Shown one piece after another: positions 30,031 through 42,514 of a stretch of 64,000 nucleotides of DNA. The stretch is from Azohydromonas caseinilytica. Lineage in GTDB: Bacteria; Pseudomonadota; Gammaproteobacteria; Burkholderiales; Burkholderiaceae_C. Position 1 is the first letter of the stretch. Every line of letters starts with the position of its first letter. The notes beneath the pieces are model-generated. The model was given only the letters and a program-made list of their open reading frames with translations, was not told the origin of the DNA and searched no databases. Where the stretch lies: assembly GCF_012927045.1 (NCBI RefSeq), contig NZ_JABBFW010000009.1, positions 62,001-126,000 on the forward strand. The letters run 5' to 3'. The translations under genes were made by a program, and so were the position numbers.

Positions 30031-31635
30031 TCAGTCGTCGCCCGCCGGCGGGGCGTCCGGATCGACCTCCAGCGCGCGCACGCTCGCGCGCAGCGCCCAC
30101 AGCATCGCCAGCGCCGGCACGGCCGCCAGCGTGGAGACGATGAAGAAGGTCGGCCAGCCGATGGACTCGGCCAGCACCCCGGCCAGCGGCCCCACCCAGA
30201 CCCGGCCCACCGCCGCGAAGGCGCTCAGCAGCGCGTACTGCGTGGCCGTGAAGCGCTGGTTGCACAGGCTCATCAGGAAGGCGACGAAGGCGGCGGTGCC
30301 CATGCCGCCCGAGAGGTTCTCCAGCGCCACCACCAGCAGCAGCCCGCCATCGACCGGCGTGGGCTGGGCCAGGTGGATGAAACCCCAGTCGAAGGCCGGC
30401 ACCAGCAGGCCCGGGATCACGCCCTTGCCCGACACCGCCAGCCACCAGAAGCCCAGGTTGCTGGCCATCTGCAGCAGCCCGAACAGCAGCAGCGAGCGCC
30501 ACAGGCCGAGCTTCAACATCAGCGCCCCGCCCACCAGCGCGCCCAGGATGGTCAGCCACAGCCCGATGAGCTTGTTGACCACCCCCACCTCGGCCGGGCT
30601 GAAGGCCATGGCCTTGAGCAGGAAGGGCGTCAGCAGCGAGCCGGCGAAGGCGTCGCCCAGCTTGTAGAGCACGATGAAGGCCAGGAACGCGCCGGCGCCG
30701 GGCTGGCTGAAGTAGCTGCGCAGGCCCTGCAGCAGCGTCTCGAACTGCGCCTTGCGCGCCGCCCAGGCCGCCAGCGGCAGGGTGAAGGCGAGGCCCAGCA
30801 TCAGCGCCAGCAGCTCGGTCCACTTCACCTGCAGCGCCGGGGCCAGCGCGCTGGCGCTCCACAGCGGCGACAACAGCAGCTGCGCCAGCGGCAAGGCCAG
30901 GCGGTCGCTGAGCAGGTAGCCCACGGCGACGGCCGCCATCACGGCCACGAAGCCGGTGACGTCGTGGCGCGCCACGGTGCGCGGCGCGGTGGCGCGCGGC
31001 AGCCGCGGCAGCAGCAGGGCCGACACGGCGGCGGCACCGAGCATCAGCATCGCCATGAGCCGGTACACCGCGGGCCAGGTGAAACCGCCGCCCTGGGCCG
31101 GGTCGGTCCAGATCAGGGCCACGCCGCCGGAGAGGATCATGGCCAGCCGGTAGCCCATGACGTTGAGCGAGGAGCCCAGGCCGCGCTCGCGCGCGGGCAG
31201 CAGGTCCGTTCTGTAGGCGTCGATGACCACGTCCTGCGAGGCGGACAGGAAGGCCACCGCCACCGCCAGCAGCGCGAAGGCGCGCGTGGCGCCCGCCGGC
31301 GGCGTGGCCGCCATGAGCAGCAGCGCGCCGGCCAGCAGCAGCTGCGTGAGCACCAGCCAGCCGCGCCGGCGGCCCAGCCCGGGCGGCTCGAAGCGGTCCA
31401 TCAGCGGCGCCCACAGGAACTTGAAGGTGTAGGGCAGGCCCACCAGGCTGAGAAAGCCGATGGTGGCCAGGTCCAGCCCCTCGGCCGAGAGCCAAGCCTG
31501 CATCGCCTGGCCCGTGAGCGCCAGCGGCAGCCCTGAGGCGAAGCCCAGCAGCGTGACGGCGAGGAAGCGGTGGACGGCGGCAACGCGCTGGGCCGGCGTG
31601 CGCGCCACGGCCGCGGCGGCGGTGGAAGGTGGCAT
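30031..31635 (-). CDS. ampG: AmpG-family muropeptide permease
   Basis: 534 residues with about 14 hydrophobic segments of the major facilitator fold. Diagnostic stretches are GFASGLPLALTGQAMQAWL, SLVGLPYTFKFLWAPLMDRF and SASQDVVIDAYRTDLL, as in AmpG, which imports GlcNAc-anhydro-MurNAc peptides for cell-wall recycling. A long loop with a second hydrophobic block lies mid-protein. It complements AmgK, encoded 28 kb away. Transcribed alone. Confidence 0.92.
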   Translation of the reverse strand: MPPSTAAAAVARTPAQRVAAVHRFLAVTLLGFASGLPLALTGQAMQAWLSAEGLDLATIGFLSLVGLPYTFKFLWAPLMDRFEPPGLGRRRGWLVLTQLLLAGALLLMAATPPAGATRAFALLAVAVAFLSASQDVVIDAYRTDLLPARERGLGSSLNVMGYRLAMILSGGVALIWTDPAQGGGFTWPAVYRLMAMLMLGAAAVSALLLPRLPRATAPRTVARHDVTGFVAVMAAVAVGYLLSDRLALPLAQLLLSPLWSASALAPALQVKWTELLALMLGLAFTLPLAAWAARKAQFETLLQGLRSYFSQPGAGAFLAFIVLYKLGDAFAGSLLTPFLLKAMAFSPAEVGVVNKLIGLWLTILGALVGGALMLKLGLWRSLLLFGLLQMASNLGFWWLAVSGKGVIPGLLVPAFDWGFIHLAQPTPVDGGLLLVVALENLSGGMGTAAFVAFLMSLCNQRFTATQYALLSAFAAVGRVWVGPLAGVLAESIGWPTFFIVSTLAAVPALAMLWALRASVRALEVDPDAPPAGDD

Positions 31636-31688
31636 CGGGGGATTCTAGGCAGGCGCCTGCGCGCGCCCGCCGCCGGCACGGCGGCCGG

Positions 31689-32474
31689 CTAGCCGCCCGG
31701 CGCTGCGGGTGCCGTCTGCTGCCGGTAGATCTCGGCGGCCAGCGCCAGCAGCTGCTCGCGGGGCAGCTCGCCCACCAGCGCGTAGCCGCAGCCGCTTTCC
31801 ACCCAGTAGAAGAGATTGAGCTTGCCCTCGCGCTCGAAGCGGAACGAGGCCGGGGTGTCGCCCTCGGGCTTGCGCAGGTAGACCGTGACGCGGTGCCCGC
31901 CGGCGTCCTCGTACATCAGCTGCGCGCTGGGCCCCGAGGCGTCCGGCAGCAGCCGCCCGCCGACCAGGTTGAAGCCCTGGGCCTGCAGGTTGAACAGCTT
32001 CACCGGCAGCGTGGTGCGGCGCGTGAGCCAGCGCGCCAGGTGCTCCTCGCCGGCGCGCACTTCCACCGGATGGCGCTGCTCGGGGGCGTAGACGGCATGC
32101 GCCACCACCGCGCGATGCACCCATTGCTCCTGCGCCAGCGGCGGCGGCAGCAGCTCCGGCCAGCGCGCCACCACGCCGGCACCCAGCAGCGCGCCGCCGC
32201 CCACCAGCAGCAGCACCGCCGCCGCACGGGCCCAGGGCCGCTCGCTCAGCGGACGCGGGCGCAGCAGCCGCTGCAGCCGGCCGGGCATGGGCTCGTCCAG
32301 CACCAAGTCGAAGCGCGCGCGCAGCGCGTCACGGTCGGCCGCCCACAAGCGCACCCGCTCGGCATCCTCGGGATGCTCGCGCAGCCACTGCTCCACCCGC
32401 AGGCGCTGCTCGGGATCGAGCTCGTCATCGAGCCAGGCGCTCAGCAGGTCGTCATCGATGCGGTCGGGGTCCAT
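31689..32474 (-). CDS. Anti-sigma factor, single-pass membrane
   Basis: 261 residues. The N-terminus DDDLLSAWLDDELDPEQRLRVEQWL is a typical anti-sigma helix bundle. One membrane segment (AAAVLLLVGGGALLGAGVV) near residue 90 is followed by a periplasmic domain of about 150 residues. There is no zinc HxxxCxxC motif. It starts 15 bases after the ECF sigma gene, so it should hold that sigma factor at the membrane. The inducing signal is unknown. Confidence 0.86.
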   Translation of the reverse strand: MDPDRIDDDLLSAWLDDELDPEQRLRVEQWLREHPEDAERVRLWAADRDALRARFDLVLDEPMPGRLQRLLRPRPLSERPWARAAAVLLLVGGGALLGAGVVARWPELLPPPLAQEQWVHRAVVAHAVYAPEQRHPVEVRAGEEHLARWLTRRTTLPVKLFNLQAQGFNLVGGRLLPDASGPSAQLMYEDAGGHRVTVYLRKPEGDTPASFRFEREGKLNLFYWVESGCGYALVGELPREQLLALAAEIYRQQTAPAAPGG

Positions 32475-32489
32475 GGGCGTGGGGCGGTT

Positions 32490-33020
32490 TCAGATCACGC
32501 GCCGCAGGTGCGAACGCGCCGGAGGGGTGCCGTCGCCCAGGTGGCGGCGCAGCAGCTGGCGGGCGCGGCTGATGCGCGACATCACCGTGCCCGGCGGAAT
32601 GCCCAGCACCTGCGCCGTCTCGGCATAGCTCAATTGCTCCACCACCACCAGCAGCAGCGGCGAGCGCAGCTCGGGCGTGAGCAGGCGCAGCGCCGCCAGC
32701 AGGTCCAGCCGCAACCCCAGGTCCGGCTCCGCCGCGCCGGCGTGGCGATCGAGCTCCTGCTCCAGGCGCTGCGGCTCCAGCACCGACAGCCGCGCCTCGC
32801 GCCGCAGCTGGTCGTGGTGCGCGTTGTGCGCGATGGACAGCAGCCACAGCAGCAGGTCGCGCCCCTGGTCGAACTGCTGCCAGCGCGTGAGCGCCCGCTC
32901 CAGCGTGCTCTGCACCAGGTCGTCGGCGCGCTCGCCGTCGAACACCAGCGAGCGCGCGTAGCGGCGCAGCCGCGGGATGGCGGCCAGCAGCAGCTGTCTG
33001 AAGTTGTCGGGGGCGTCCAC
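32490..33020 (-). CDS. ECF-type RNA polymerase sigma factor
   Basis: 176 residues. Region 2 is visible in RRYARSLVFDGERADDLVQSTLERAL and region 4 in LSYAETAQVLGIPPGTVMSRISRARQLL. It is the sigma partner of the next gene. The start is GTG 33020, with only a weak ribosome site, so it may be slightly off. The 116-base gap to divergent trxC must hold both promoters, and an autoregulated ECF promoter is likely there, though I cannot assign boxes. Confidence 0.9.
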   Translation of the reverse strand: MDAPDNFRQLLLAAIPRLRRYARSLVFDGERADDLVQSTLERALTRWQQFDQGRDLLLWLLSIAHNAHHDQLRREARLSVLEPQRLEQELDRHAGAAEPDLGLRLDLLAALRLLTPELRSPLLLVVVEQLSYAETAQVLGIPPGTVMSRISRARQLLRRHLGDGTPPARSHLRRVI

Positions 33021-33136
33021 TGCAGGGGTGTACGGACGGCGGCGGCCGATTATTCCCCCGGGTCGGGCCGGTGGCCGGCGCAGGCACGCGCGCCGGCTGG
33101 CCTTGTCAGCGGCGCCGAAGCCTCCACCATCGAGGC

Positions 33137-33571
33137 ATGGACACTGCCGCCTTCACCCATGTCGCCTGCGCGCACTGCGCGGCCCTCAACCGCATTCCCC
33201 GCGCGCGCCTGACCGAGAACCCGGTGTGCGGCCGCTGCGGCCACGCACTGCTCGACGGCCACCCGCTGACGCTCACCGACGCCGACTTCGAGCGCGTGGT
33301 CGCGCGCACCGAGCTGCCGGTGATCGTGGACCTGTGGGCCCCCTGGTGCGGCCCCTGCCAGAGCATGGCGCCCGCCTTCGAGCAGGCCGCGCGCGAGCTC
33401 AAGGGCCGCGCGCTGCTGGTCAAGGTCGATACCGACGCCAACCCCCGCACCGCCGCGCGGTTCCAGGTGCGCAGCATCCCCACGCTGCTCAAGCTGCAGC
33501 AGGGGCGCGAGGTGGCGCGCCTGAGCGGCGCCATGCCGGCGGGGCAGATCGTGCGATGGGCGGGGGTGTAG
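33137..33571 (+). CDS. trxC: Thioredoxin 2
   Basis: 144 residues. The N-terminal zinc finger uses Cys11, Cys14, Cys31 and Cys34 (CAHC and CGRC), and the active site is WCGPC at 70-74, as in TrxC, a reductase of protein disulfides that is often induced by oxidative stress. Length matches the family. Divergent from the ECF sigma gene. Confidence 0.95.
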   Translation: MDTAAFTHVACAHCAALNRIPRARLTENPVCGRCGHALLDGHPLTLTDADFERVVARTELPVIVDLWAPWCGPCQSMAPAFEQAARELKGRALLVKVDTDANPRTAARFQVRSIPTLLKLQQGREVARLSGAMPAGQIVRWAGV

Positions 33572-33657
33572 GGGACGGGAGGTTGGCCGAGGATCGTTGC
33601 TGGGCGCCGCCTCTCAGCCTTCGGACTGCGGCAGGCGGGGCCGAATCCTCTCGCCCT

Positions 33658-35202
<1,545 letters not shown>

Positions 35203-35329
35203 AGAATTCCTTGGATTTCGGTCAAGTTGCCAATCTAGCTCAGCGGCCATGCTCCGACCGCTCGGACGCGGGGTGCGGCCCCTACACTGCCGCGCTTTTT
35301 CCCGATTTGCCCCGAGAGCTGGAGTACCG

Positions 35330-36616
35330 ATGAGCTTTCCCTTCCGCTGGCGCCTTGTGGACGCGCCCGCGGGCGCCGTGGTGGCGCCCGACGAGCGCCT
35401 GTCCTGGCCGCAGACCGCCGCCCTGGGCGTGCAGCACGTGATCGCCATGTTCGGCGCCACGGTGCTGGCGCCGCTGCTCATGGGCTTCGACCCCAACGTC
35501 GCCATCCTCATGAGCGGCGTGGGCACGCTGGTCTTCTTCCTGCTCACCGGCGGGCGCGTGCCCAGCTACCTGGGTTCGAGCTTCGCCTTCATCGGCGTGG
35601 TCATCACCGCCACCGGCTACGCCGCCAAGGGCGCCAACCCCAACCTGGCCGTGGCGCTGGGCGGCATCGTGGCCTGCGGCGCGCTCTACACGCTGCTGGG
35701 CCTACTGGTGATGGCCGTGGGCACGCGCTGGATCGAGTCGCTGATGCCGCCGGTGGTCACCGGCGCGGTGGTGGCCGTGATCGGCCTGAACCTGGCCGCG
35801 GTGCCGGTGAAGAACATGGCGCCCACGGGCTTCGATGCCTGGATGCAAGGGCTGACCTTCGTCAGCGTGGCGCTGGTGGCGGTGTTCAGCCGCGGCATGG
35901 TGCAGCGGCTGCTGATCCTGGTGGGCCTGATCATCGCCAGCCTGCTCTACGCGCTGCTGACCAACGGCCTGGGGCTGGGCAAGCCCATCGACCTCTCGGG
36001 TGTCGCCGCCGCCCCGTGGTTCGGGCTGCCGCGCTTCGCCGCGCCGGTGTTCGACGGCCACGCCATGCTGCTGATCGCGCCGGTGGCGGTGATCCTGGTG
36101 GCGGAGAACCTGGGCCACCTCAAGGCCGTGGCCGCCATGACCGGGCGCGACATGGACCGCTACATGGGCCGCGCCTTCATCGGCGACGGCCTGGCCACCA
36201 TGGTCAGCGGCAGCGCCGGCGGCACGGGCGTGACCACCTACGCCGAGAACATCGGCGTGATGGCGGCCACGCGCATCTACTCGACGGCGATGTTCGTGGT
36301 GGCGGCGCTGGTGGCGCTGGTGCTGGGCTTCAGCCCCAAGTTCGGCGCGCTGATCCAGGCCATCCCGCTGGCGGTGATGGGCGGTGTCTCCATCGTGGTG
36401 TTCGGCCTGATCGCGGTGTCGGGCGCGCGCATCTGGGTGCAGAACCGCGTGGACTTCTCCGACAACGTCAACCTGATGGTCGCGGCCATCACGCTGGTGC
36501 TGGGCACGGGCGACTTCACGCTGCGCTTCGGCGACTTCGCGCTGGGCGGCATCGGCACCGCCACCTTCGGGGCGATCGGGCTGCATGCGCTGCTGCGGCG
36601 GGGGATGCGGCGCTGA
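35330..36616 (+). CDS. uraA: NCS2-family uracil/xanthine permease
   Basis: 428 residues with about 14 hydrophobic segments. NCS2 signatures are [24 protein letters not shown], the substrate-site stretch [19 protein letters not shown] and [19 protein letters not shown]. The latter resembles UraA and RutG, so pyrimidine uptake by proton symport is likely. GGAG lies 5 bases before the ATG. It is about 5 kb from the pyrimidine operon at 41499-50661 and not part of it, but it could supply uracil to it. Confidence 0.88.
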   Translation: MSFPFRWRLVDAPAGAVVAPDERLSWPQTAALGVQHVIAMFGATVLAPLLMGFDPNVAILMSGVGTLVFFLLTGGRVPSYLGSSFAFIGVVITATGYAAKGANPNLAVALGGIVACGALYTLLGLLVMAVGTRWIESLMPPVVTGAVVAVIGLNLAAVPVKNMAPTGFDAWMQGLTFVSVALVAVFSRGMVQRLLILVGLIIASLLYALLTNGLGLGKPIDLSGVAAAPWFGLPRFAAPVFDGHAMLLIAPVAVILVAENLGHLKAVAAMTGRDMDRYMGRAFIGDGLATMVSGSAGGTGVTTYAENIGVMAATRIYSTAMFVVAALVALVLGFSPKFGALIQAIPLAVMGGVSIVVFGLIAVSGARIWVQNRVDFSDNVNLMVAAITLVLGTGDFTLRFGDFALGGIGTATFGAIGLHALLRRGMRR

Positions 36617-36631
36617 GGCGCCCCTCCTCGC

Positions 36632-38800
36632 TCACACCTTCAGCACCCGCTGCAGCGTCGCCAGCAGCTTGGGCGCGTCGATGGGCTTGGTCAGGAAGTC
36701 GTTCATGCCCGCGGCCAGCGCCTCGTCGCGCTCGGCGGGCAGCGCCGCGGCGGTCAGGGCGATGATGGGCAGCGCCTGGGCGTCGAAGCGCCGGCGCAGC
36801 TCGCGCGTGGCCTCGCGCCCGTTCATGCGCGGCATCTGCATGTCCATCAGCACCGCCTGGAAGGGCCGGTTCTCGCGCAGCGCCTGCTCCACCGCCTCCA
36901 GCGCCTGCACGCCGTCGGCCGCGCCCGTCACCTGCGCGCCCCACTGCTGGAGCATGGCCGTGGAGATGGTCATGTTGATGAAGTTGTCCTCCACCATCAG
37001 CACGCGCACCCCGGCCAGCGGCTGGGCCGGGGCCGCGGGCGCGGGCGCCGGCGCGGGCGGCGCCTCCACCGGCACGGCCGCGGCCGGCAGCGGCAGCTCC
37101 AGCCAGAAGCGGCTGCCCTGCCCCAACCGGCTGTCCACGCCCACCTCGCCGCCCATGAGCTGCGCCAGCTCGCGGCAGATCGACAGTCCCAGCCCCGTGC
37201 CGCCATGGCGCCGCGTGCTGGAGTCGTCGGCCTGGATGAAGGGCTGGAACAGCCGCGCCTGCATGTCCGCGTCCAGCCCCGGGCCGGTGTCCTCGACCTC
37301 GAAGCGCACGCGGCCGCCCGCCGCGGGCCGCGCGCTCAGCCGCACCGTGCCGCGCTCGGTGAACTTCAGCGCGTTGCTCAGGTAGTTGCCCAGCACCTGG
37401 CGCAGCCGCACCGGGTCGCCATGCGCGCCCTGCGGCAGTTGCGGGTCGAGGTCCAGCGTCAGCTCCAGCCCATGCGTGCGGGCGATGGCGGCGTAGCCGC
37501 GCTGCAGCCGCTGCAGCAGCGCATGCAGGTCGAAGTCCTGCGGGTGGATGTCGAGCTTGCCGGCCTCGATCTTGGAGAGGTCCAGGATGTCGGAGATCAC
37601 CGCCATCAGCGTGTCGGCGCTGTCGAGCATCTGCGTCAGGTACTGCTGGCGCTTGACTTCGCCCAGGCCCGGCGTGCGCGCCAGCTGCGCCAGGCCCACC
37701 AGCGCATTGAGCGGCGTGCGCAGCTCGTGGCTGGTGTTGGCCAGGAAGGCGCTCTTGGCGCGGCTGGCGGCCTGGGCCTGGTCCAGCGCCTGCTCCAGGC
37801 GGCGGCGGGCGCGTTCGCGCTCGGCCTCGACCGCCGCGGCGGCGCGGCGCGGCACCGTCACGTCGCGGCCCACGCCCCAGTAGCCCAGGAACTGGCCGCG
37901 CGCGTCCAGGCGCGGCTCGCCGCTGATGCGCAGCCGGCGCGGCGCGTGGGGGCCGGCCTGCCAGGCCACGTCCAGCTCGCGCAGCGGGCGGCGGGCCTGC
38001 AGCTCCGCGTGCAGCGCCTGCAGCGCCGCGGCGTCGTTGCGCAGTGCCGGCAGCTCCCACAGCGGCTGGCCCCAGGGGCCGGGCAGTTCCTCGAAACGCC
38101 CGCCGCGGCGGCAGCGCAGCACGCGCGTGAGGCGGCACTGCGCATCGGTTTCCCAGTAGTAGCCGGCCGCCACGGACAGCAGCGCCGTGAAGCGCTGCGC
38201 GCGCTCCTGGCCCTGCTCCACGTACAGCCCCTGCACGCCGTGTAGCAGCCGCCCGCCCGCGGCGCCGGTGGCCAGCAGCAGCGCCTGCAGCCCGACATGC
38301 AACGCCAGCGGCTGCCCCGGATGGCCCGGCAGCCGTCCCGCCCACTCGCCCCAGGCCAGCGCGCCCAGCAGCGCGGCGGCCAGCGCGCTCACCAGCGCCG
38401 CCGTGCGCCGCGAGGCCACGGCCCCGCACAGGCAGGCCAGCAGCGCCAGAAAGGCGGTGCCCGAGCCTTGCACGCCGCGGTCCACCAGCCAGGCCAGCAG
38501 CGCGATGGGCGGCAATGCCGCCAGCGACACGCGCCGCACGGCCGCGTCCAGCGCCTCGGTGCAGCCGCGCAGCGCGTGCAGGCTCACGCCGCACAACAGC
38601 AGCAGCGCCAGCAGCAGCGCCAACAGCTGCGCGCCCGGGAGCCGCACCCCGGGCAGCGCCAGCAGCGCGGCGCAGCCGCCCGCGGTGGCGGCGGCGGTGG
38701 CGAAGAAGAAGCGCGCCACGCGCGGGCGCACGTCCTGCTGCACCTCGGGCAGCAGGCCCGGATCAGCCTGCGGGGGGGCGGGCTTCAGCGGGACCTGCAT
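36632..38800 (-). CDS. Hybrid sensor histidine kinase/response regulator
   Basis: 722 residues. About six hydrophobic segments in the first ~220 residues are followed by a PAS-like domain (AAGYYWETDAQCRL to GYWGVGRDVT), a coiled linker, the H-box [20 protein letters not shown], the N-box LGNYLSNALKFTERG, the lid GGTGLGLSICRELAQLMGG and a C-terminal receiver with Asp in VLMDMQMPRMNG and Lys in LTKPID. No Hpt domain is attached. ATG 38800 (MQVPLKPAPPQ) was chosen. It is 22 bases downstream of pyrF and convergent with the NCS2 gene. Confidence 0.91.
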   Translation of the reverse strand: MQVPLKPAPPQADPGLLPEVQQDVRPRVARFFFATAAATAGGCAALLALPGVRLPGAQLLALLLALLLLCGVSLHALRGCTEALDAAVRRVSLAALPPIALLAWLVDRGVQGSGTAFLALLACLCGAVASRRTAALVSALAAALLGALAWGEWAGRLPGHPGQPLALHVGLQALLLATGAAGGRLLHGVQGLYVEQGQERAQRFTALLSVAAGYYWETDAQCRLTRVLRCRRGGRFEELPGPWGQPLWELPALRNDAAALQALHAELQARRPLRELDVAWQAGPHAPRRLRISGEPRLDARGQFLGYWGVGRDVTVPRRAAAAVEAERERARRRLEQALDQAQAASRAKSAFLANTSHELRTPLNALVGLAQLARTPGLGEVKRQQYLTQMLDSADTLMAVISDILDLSKIEAGKLDIHPQDFDLHALLQRLQRGYAAIARTHGLELTLDLDPQLPQGAHGDPVRLRQVLGNYLSNALKFTERGTVRLSARPAAGGRVRFEVEDTGPGLDADMQARLFQPFIQADDSSTRRHGGTGLGLSICRELAQLMGGEVGVDSRLGQGSRFWLELPLPAAAVPVEAPPAPAPAPAAPAQPLAGVRVLMVEDNFINMTISTAMLQQWGAQVTGAADGVQALEAVEQALRENRPFQAVLMDMQMPRMNGREATRELRRRFDAQALPIIALTAAALPAERDEALAAGMNDFLTKPIDAPKLLATLQRVLKV

Positions 38801-38822
38801 GGGCGCGACGCTCCTACGGGCT

Positions 38823-39644
38823 TCAGCCGCCGCGCGCGGCGTTGAGCGTGTCGCGCGTGCGCTGCGCCTCGGCGCGCGCCGCCGTGGCGAAGTCCGCGCC
38901 GGCACTGGCGTAGAGCACCGCCCGCGAGGAATTCACCATCACGGTGCCGCCCGGGCGCAGCCCGGCGCGGATGGTGGAGGCCGCATCGCCGCCCTGCGCG
39001 CCCACGCCCGGGATCAGCAGCGGCAGCGTCGGCGCGAGCTCGCGCACGCGCTCGATCTCGGCCGGGAAGGTGGCGCCCACCACCAGGCCGAGCTGGCCAT
39101 GGCGGTTCCAGGCACCCTGCGCCAGGCGCGCCACGCGCTCGTACAGCAGCTCGCCGCCCTCCAGGCGCTGCGCCTGCAGGTCGCTGCCGCCGGGGTTCGA
39201 GGTGCGGCACAGCAGGATCAGCCCCTTGTCGGGATAGGCGTCCATGTAGGGCTCGATCGAGTCCAGGCCCATGAACGGCGACAGCGTCAGCGCGTCGGCC
39301 TGGTAGCGCTCGAAGGCCTCCTTGGCGTACTGCTGCGCGGTGGCGCCGATGTCGCCGCGCTTGGCGTCCAGGATCACCGGCACGCCCGGCGCCACCCGGC
39401 GGATGTGCTGGATCAGCCGCTCCAGCTGCTCCTCGGCACGGTGCGCCGCGAAGTAGGCGATCTGCGGCTTGAAGCAGCTCACCAGGTCGTGCGTGGCCTC
39501 GACGATGGCGGCGCAGAAGTCATGGATGCGCGAGGCGTCGCCCTTCCAGTCGCCCGGAAACTTCGCGGGCTCCGGGTCCAGGCCCACGCACAGCAGCGAG
39601 CCGTTGCGGGCCTCGGCGGCTTGCAGCATGTCGGTGAACTTCAT
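38823..39644 (-). CDS. pyrF: Orotidine 5'-phosphate decarboxylase
   Basis: 273 residues, the longer type-2 form. The catalytic Asp-Lys motif is VILDAKRGDIGATAQQYAK, and phosphate-binding glycines occur in LIPGVGAQGGD. It makes UMP in the last step of pyrimidine synthesis. Its only downstream neighbour is the hybrid kinase; the repeat at 39708-39832 lies upstream. Confidence 0.96.
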   Translation of the reverse strand: MKFTDMLQAAEARNGSLLCVGLDPEPAKFPGDWKGDASRIHDFCAAIVEATHDLVSCFKPQIAYFAAHRAEEQLERLIQHIRRVAPGVPVILDAKRGDIGATAQQYAKEAFERYQADALTLSPFMGLDSIEPYMDAYPDKGLILLCRTSNPGGSDLQAQRLEGGELLYERVARLAQGAWNRHGQLGLVVGATFPAEIERVRELAPTLPLLIPGVGAQGGDAASTIRAGLRPGGTVMVNSSRAVLYASAGADFATAARAEAQRTRDTLNAARGG

Positions 39645-39707
39645 GGGATCTGTGCTTTCAGCCTCGGGAAGGCGTCATGGTCGCGCGGGTGCCCACAAGG
39701 GAAATGT

Positions 39708-39832
39708 CGTCATGCCCGCGCAGGCGGGCATCCACGAGCACCGGGGCGCGTCCTGGGAAATGCATTGAAAAGCTCGGCTTGTACAGGCCGCCGCCCTGGA
39801 TGGCGCGGACGCCCGCCTGCGCGGGCATGACG
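39708..39832. repeat. REPIN-like pair of inverted REP elements
   Basis: A palindromic unit CGTCATGCCCGCGCAGGCGG with GCATCCA behind it (39708-39733) recurs in inverted orientation at about 39832-39802, separated by about 70 unrelated bases. Each unit is itself a hairpin (CATGCCCGC and GCGGGCAT arms), and the whole would fold into one long stem. This is the arrangement of REPINs, non-autonomous repeats mobilised by RAYT transposases. It lies in the 269-base gap between pyrF and purB, which has no gene. Confidence 0.75.
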
Positions 39833-39913
39833 GCTTGGTTGGGCTCACGGCCTGCATATCGGCAGGCGGCGAGCCCGCCTGAGCGTTATCGGAGGCGGCG
39901 TGCGCCGCGCGCC

Positions 39914-41320
<1,407 letters not shown>

Positions 41321-41498
41321 TTAGAAGCACCCCCTTGTCCGGGCGGTGCGGTCCGGCTCTGGTGCCGGCCGCCTGGGCCCACACGCCCCTGCCCGGGAAG
41401 CGAACGGCGCCGCAGCCACCCGGGCGGTGGCCCCCGCCAACTGGAACGGCTCTTGCGAGCGCGGTGTACAAAGCACATCACACCTCGGAGGGATTGCC

Positions 41499-42488
41499 AT
41501 GCGCCCGATGCCCCGCCGCCCCGTCCTCGGCCTGCTGGCCGCCGCCGCGCTGGCTGCCGCCGGCCCCGTCCTGGCGCAATCGAAGCTGAAGGTGGCCGCC
41601 ATCTACACCGTGCCGGTGGAGCAGCAGTGGGTGAGCCGCATCGACAAGGCGCTCAAGGCCGCGGCGGCGCGCGGCGAGATCGAGTACGTGTTCAGCGAGA
41701 ACGTGGCCAATGCCGACTACGAGCGCGTGATGCGCCAGTACGCCGAAGGTGGCCACGCGCTCATCGTCGGCGAGTCCTTCGCGGTGGAGGCCGCGGCGCG
41801 CAAGGTGGCCCGCGACTATCCCAAGCTCGCCTTCCTGATGGGCAGCTCCGGCAAGCCGCAGGCGCCCAACTTCTCGGTGTTCGACAACTACATCCAGGAG
41901 CCGGCCTACCTGACCGGCATGATCGCCGCGGGCATGAGCAAGAGCGGCCGGATCGGCATGGTCGGCGGCTACCCGATCCCCGAGGTGAACAGGCTGATGA
42001 ACGCCTTCATCGCCGGCGCGCGCGAGGTCAACCCGAAGACCGAGTTCAGCATCAGCTTCATCAACAGCTGGTTCGATCCGCCCAAGGCCAAGGAGGCGGC
42101 CTTCGCCATGATCGACAAGGGCGCCGACGTGATGTACGCCGAGCGCTTCGGCGTCTCGGACGCAGCCAGGGAGCGCAAGGTGCTGGCCATCGGCAACGTC
42201 ATCGACACGCAGGCCAGCTATCCCGACACCGTGGTGGCCTCGGCGCTTTGGCACATGGAGCCCACCATCGCGCGCGCCCTGGCCCACGTGAAGGCCGGCC
42301 AGTTCAAGGCCGAGGACTACGGCGTGTACTCGACCATGAAGCACCAGGGCTCGGCGCTCGCGCCGCTGGGCACCTTTGAAAGCAAGGTGCCGGCCGAGCT
42401 CAAGGCCCGGGTCAAGGCCAAGGAGAAGGCCATCCTCGACGGCTCTTTCACCGTCAAGGTGGACGACAGCGCGCCCAAGGCGAAGTGA
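41499..42488 (+). CDS. BMP-family ABC substrate-binding protein
   Basis: 329 residues. A cleavable signal peptide (PVLGLLAAAALAAAGPVLAQ) is followed by a BMP/PnrA-type fold with AAIYTVPVEQQWVSRI, FDNYIQEPAYLTGMIAAGM and DKGADVMYAERFG. BMP proteins bind nucleosides or related bases in the periplasm. GGAGG lies 6 bases before ATG 41499. It heads an eight-gene operon whose later genes degrade pyrimidines, so uracil, cytosine or their nucleosides are the likely ligands. Confidence 0.92.
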   Translation: MRPMPRRPVLGLLAAAALAAAGPVLAQSKLKVAAIYTVPVEQQWVSRIDKALKAAAARGEIEYVFSENVANADYERVMRQYAEGGHALIVGESFAVEAAARKVARDYPKLAFLMGSSGKPQAPNFSVFDNYIQEPAYLTGMIAAGMSKSGRIGMVGGYPIPEVNRLMNAFIAGAREVNPKTEFSISFINSWFDPPKAKEAAFAMIDKGADVMYAERFGVSDAARERKVLAIGNVIDTQASYPDTVVASALWHMEPTIARALAHVKAGQFKAEDYGVYSTMKHQGSALAPLGTFESKVPAELKARVKAKEKAILDGSFTVKVDDSAPKAK

Positions 42489-42514
42489 GCCGCTGAGCCG
42501 GGCCGGGTCGCGCC

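Noticed and set aside
39677-39800. Short peptides such as MPAQAGIH-type frames in the pyrF-purB gap
   Set aside because: They are translations of the REPIN palindrome, a common source of spurious gene calls.
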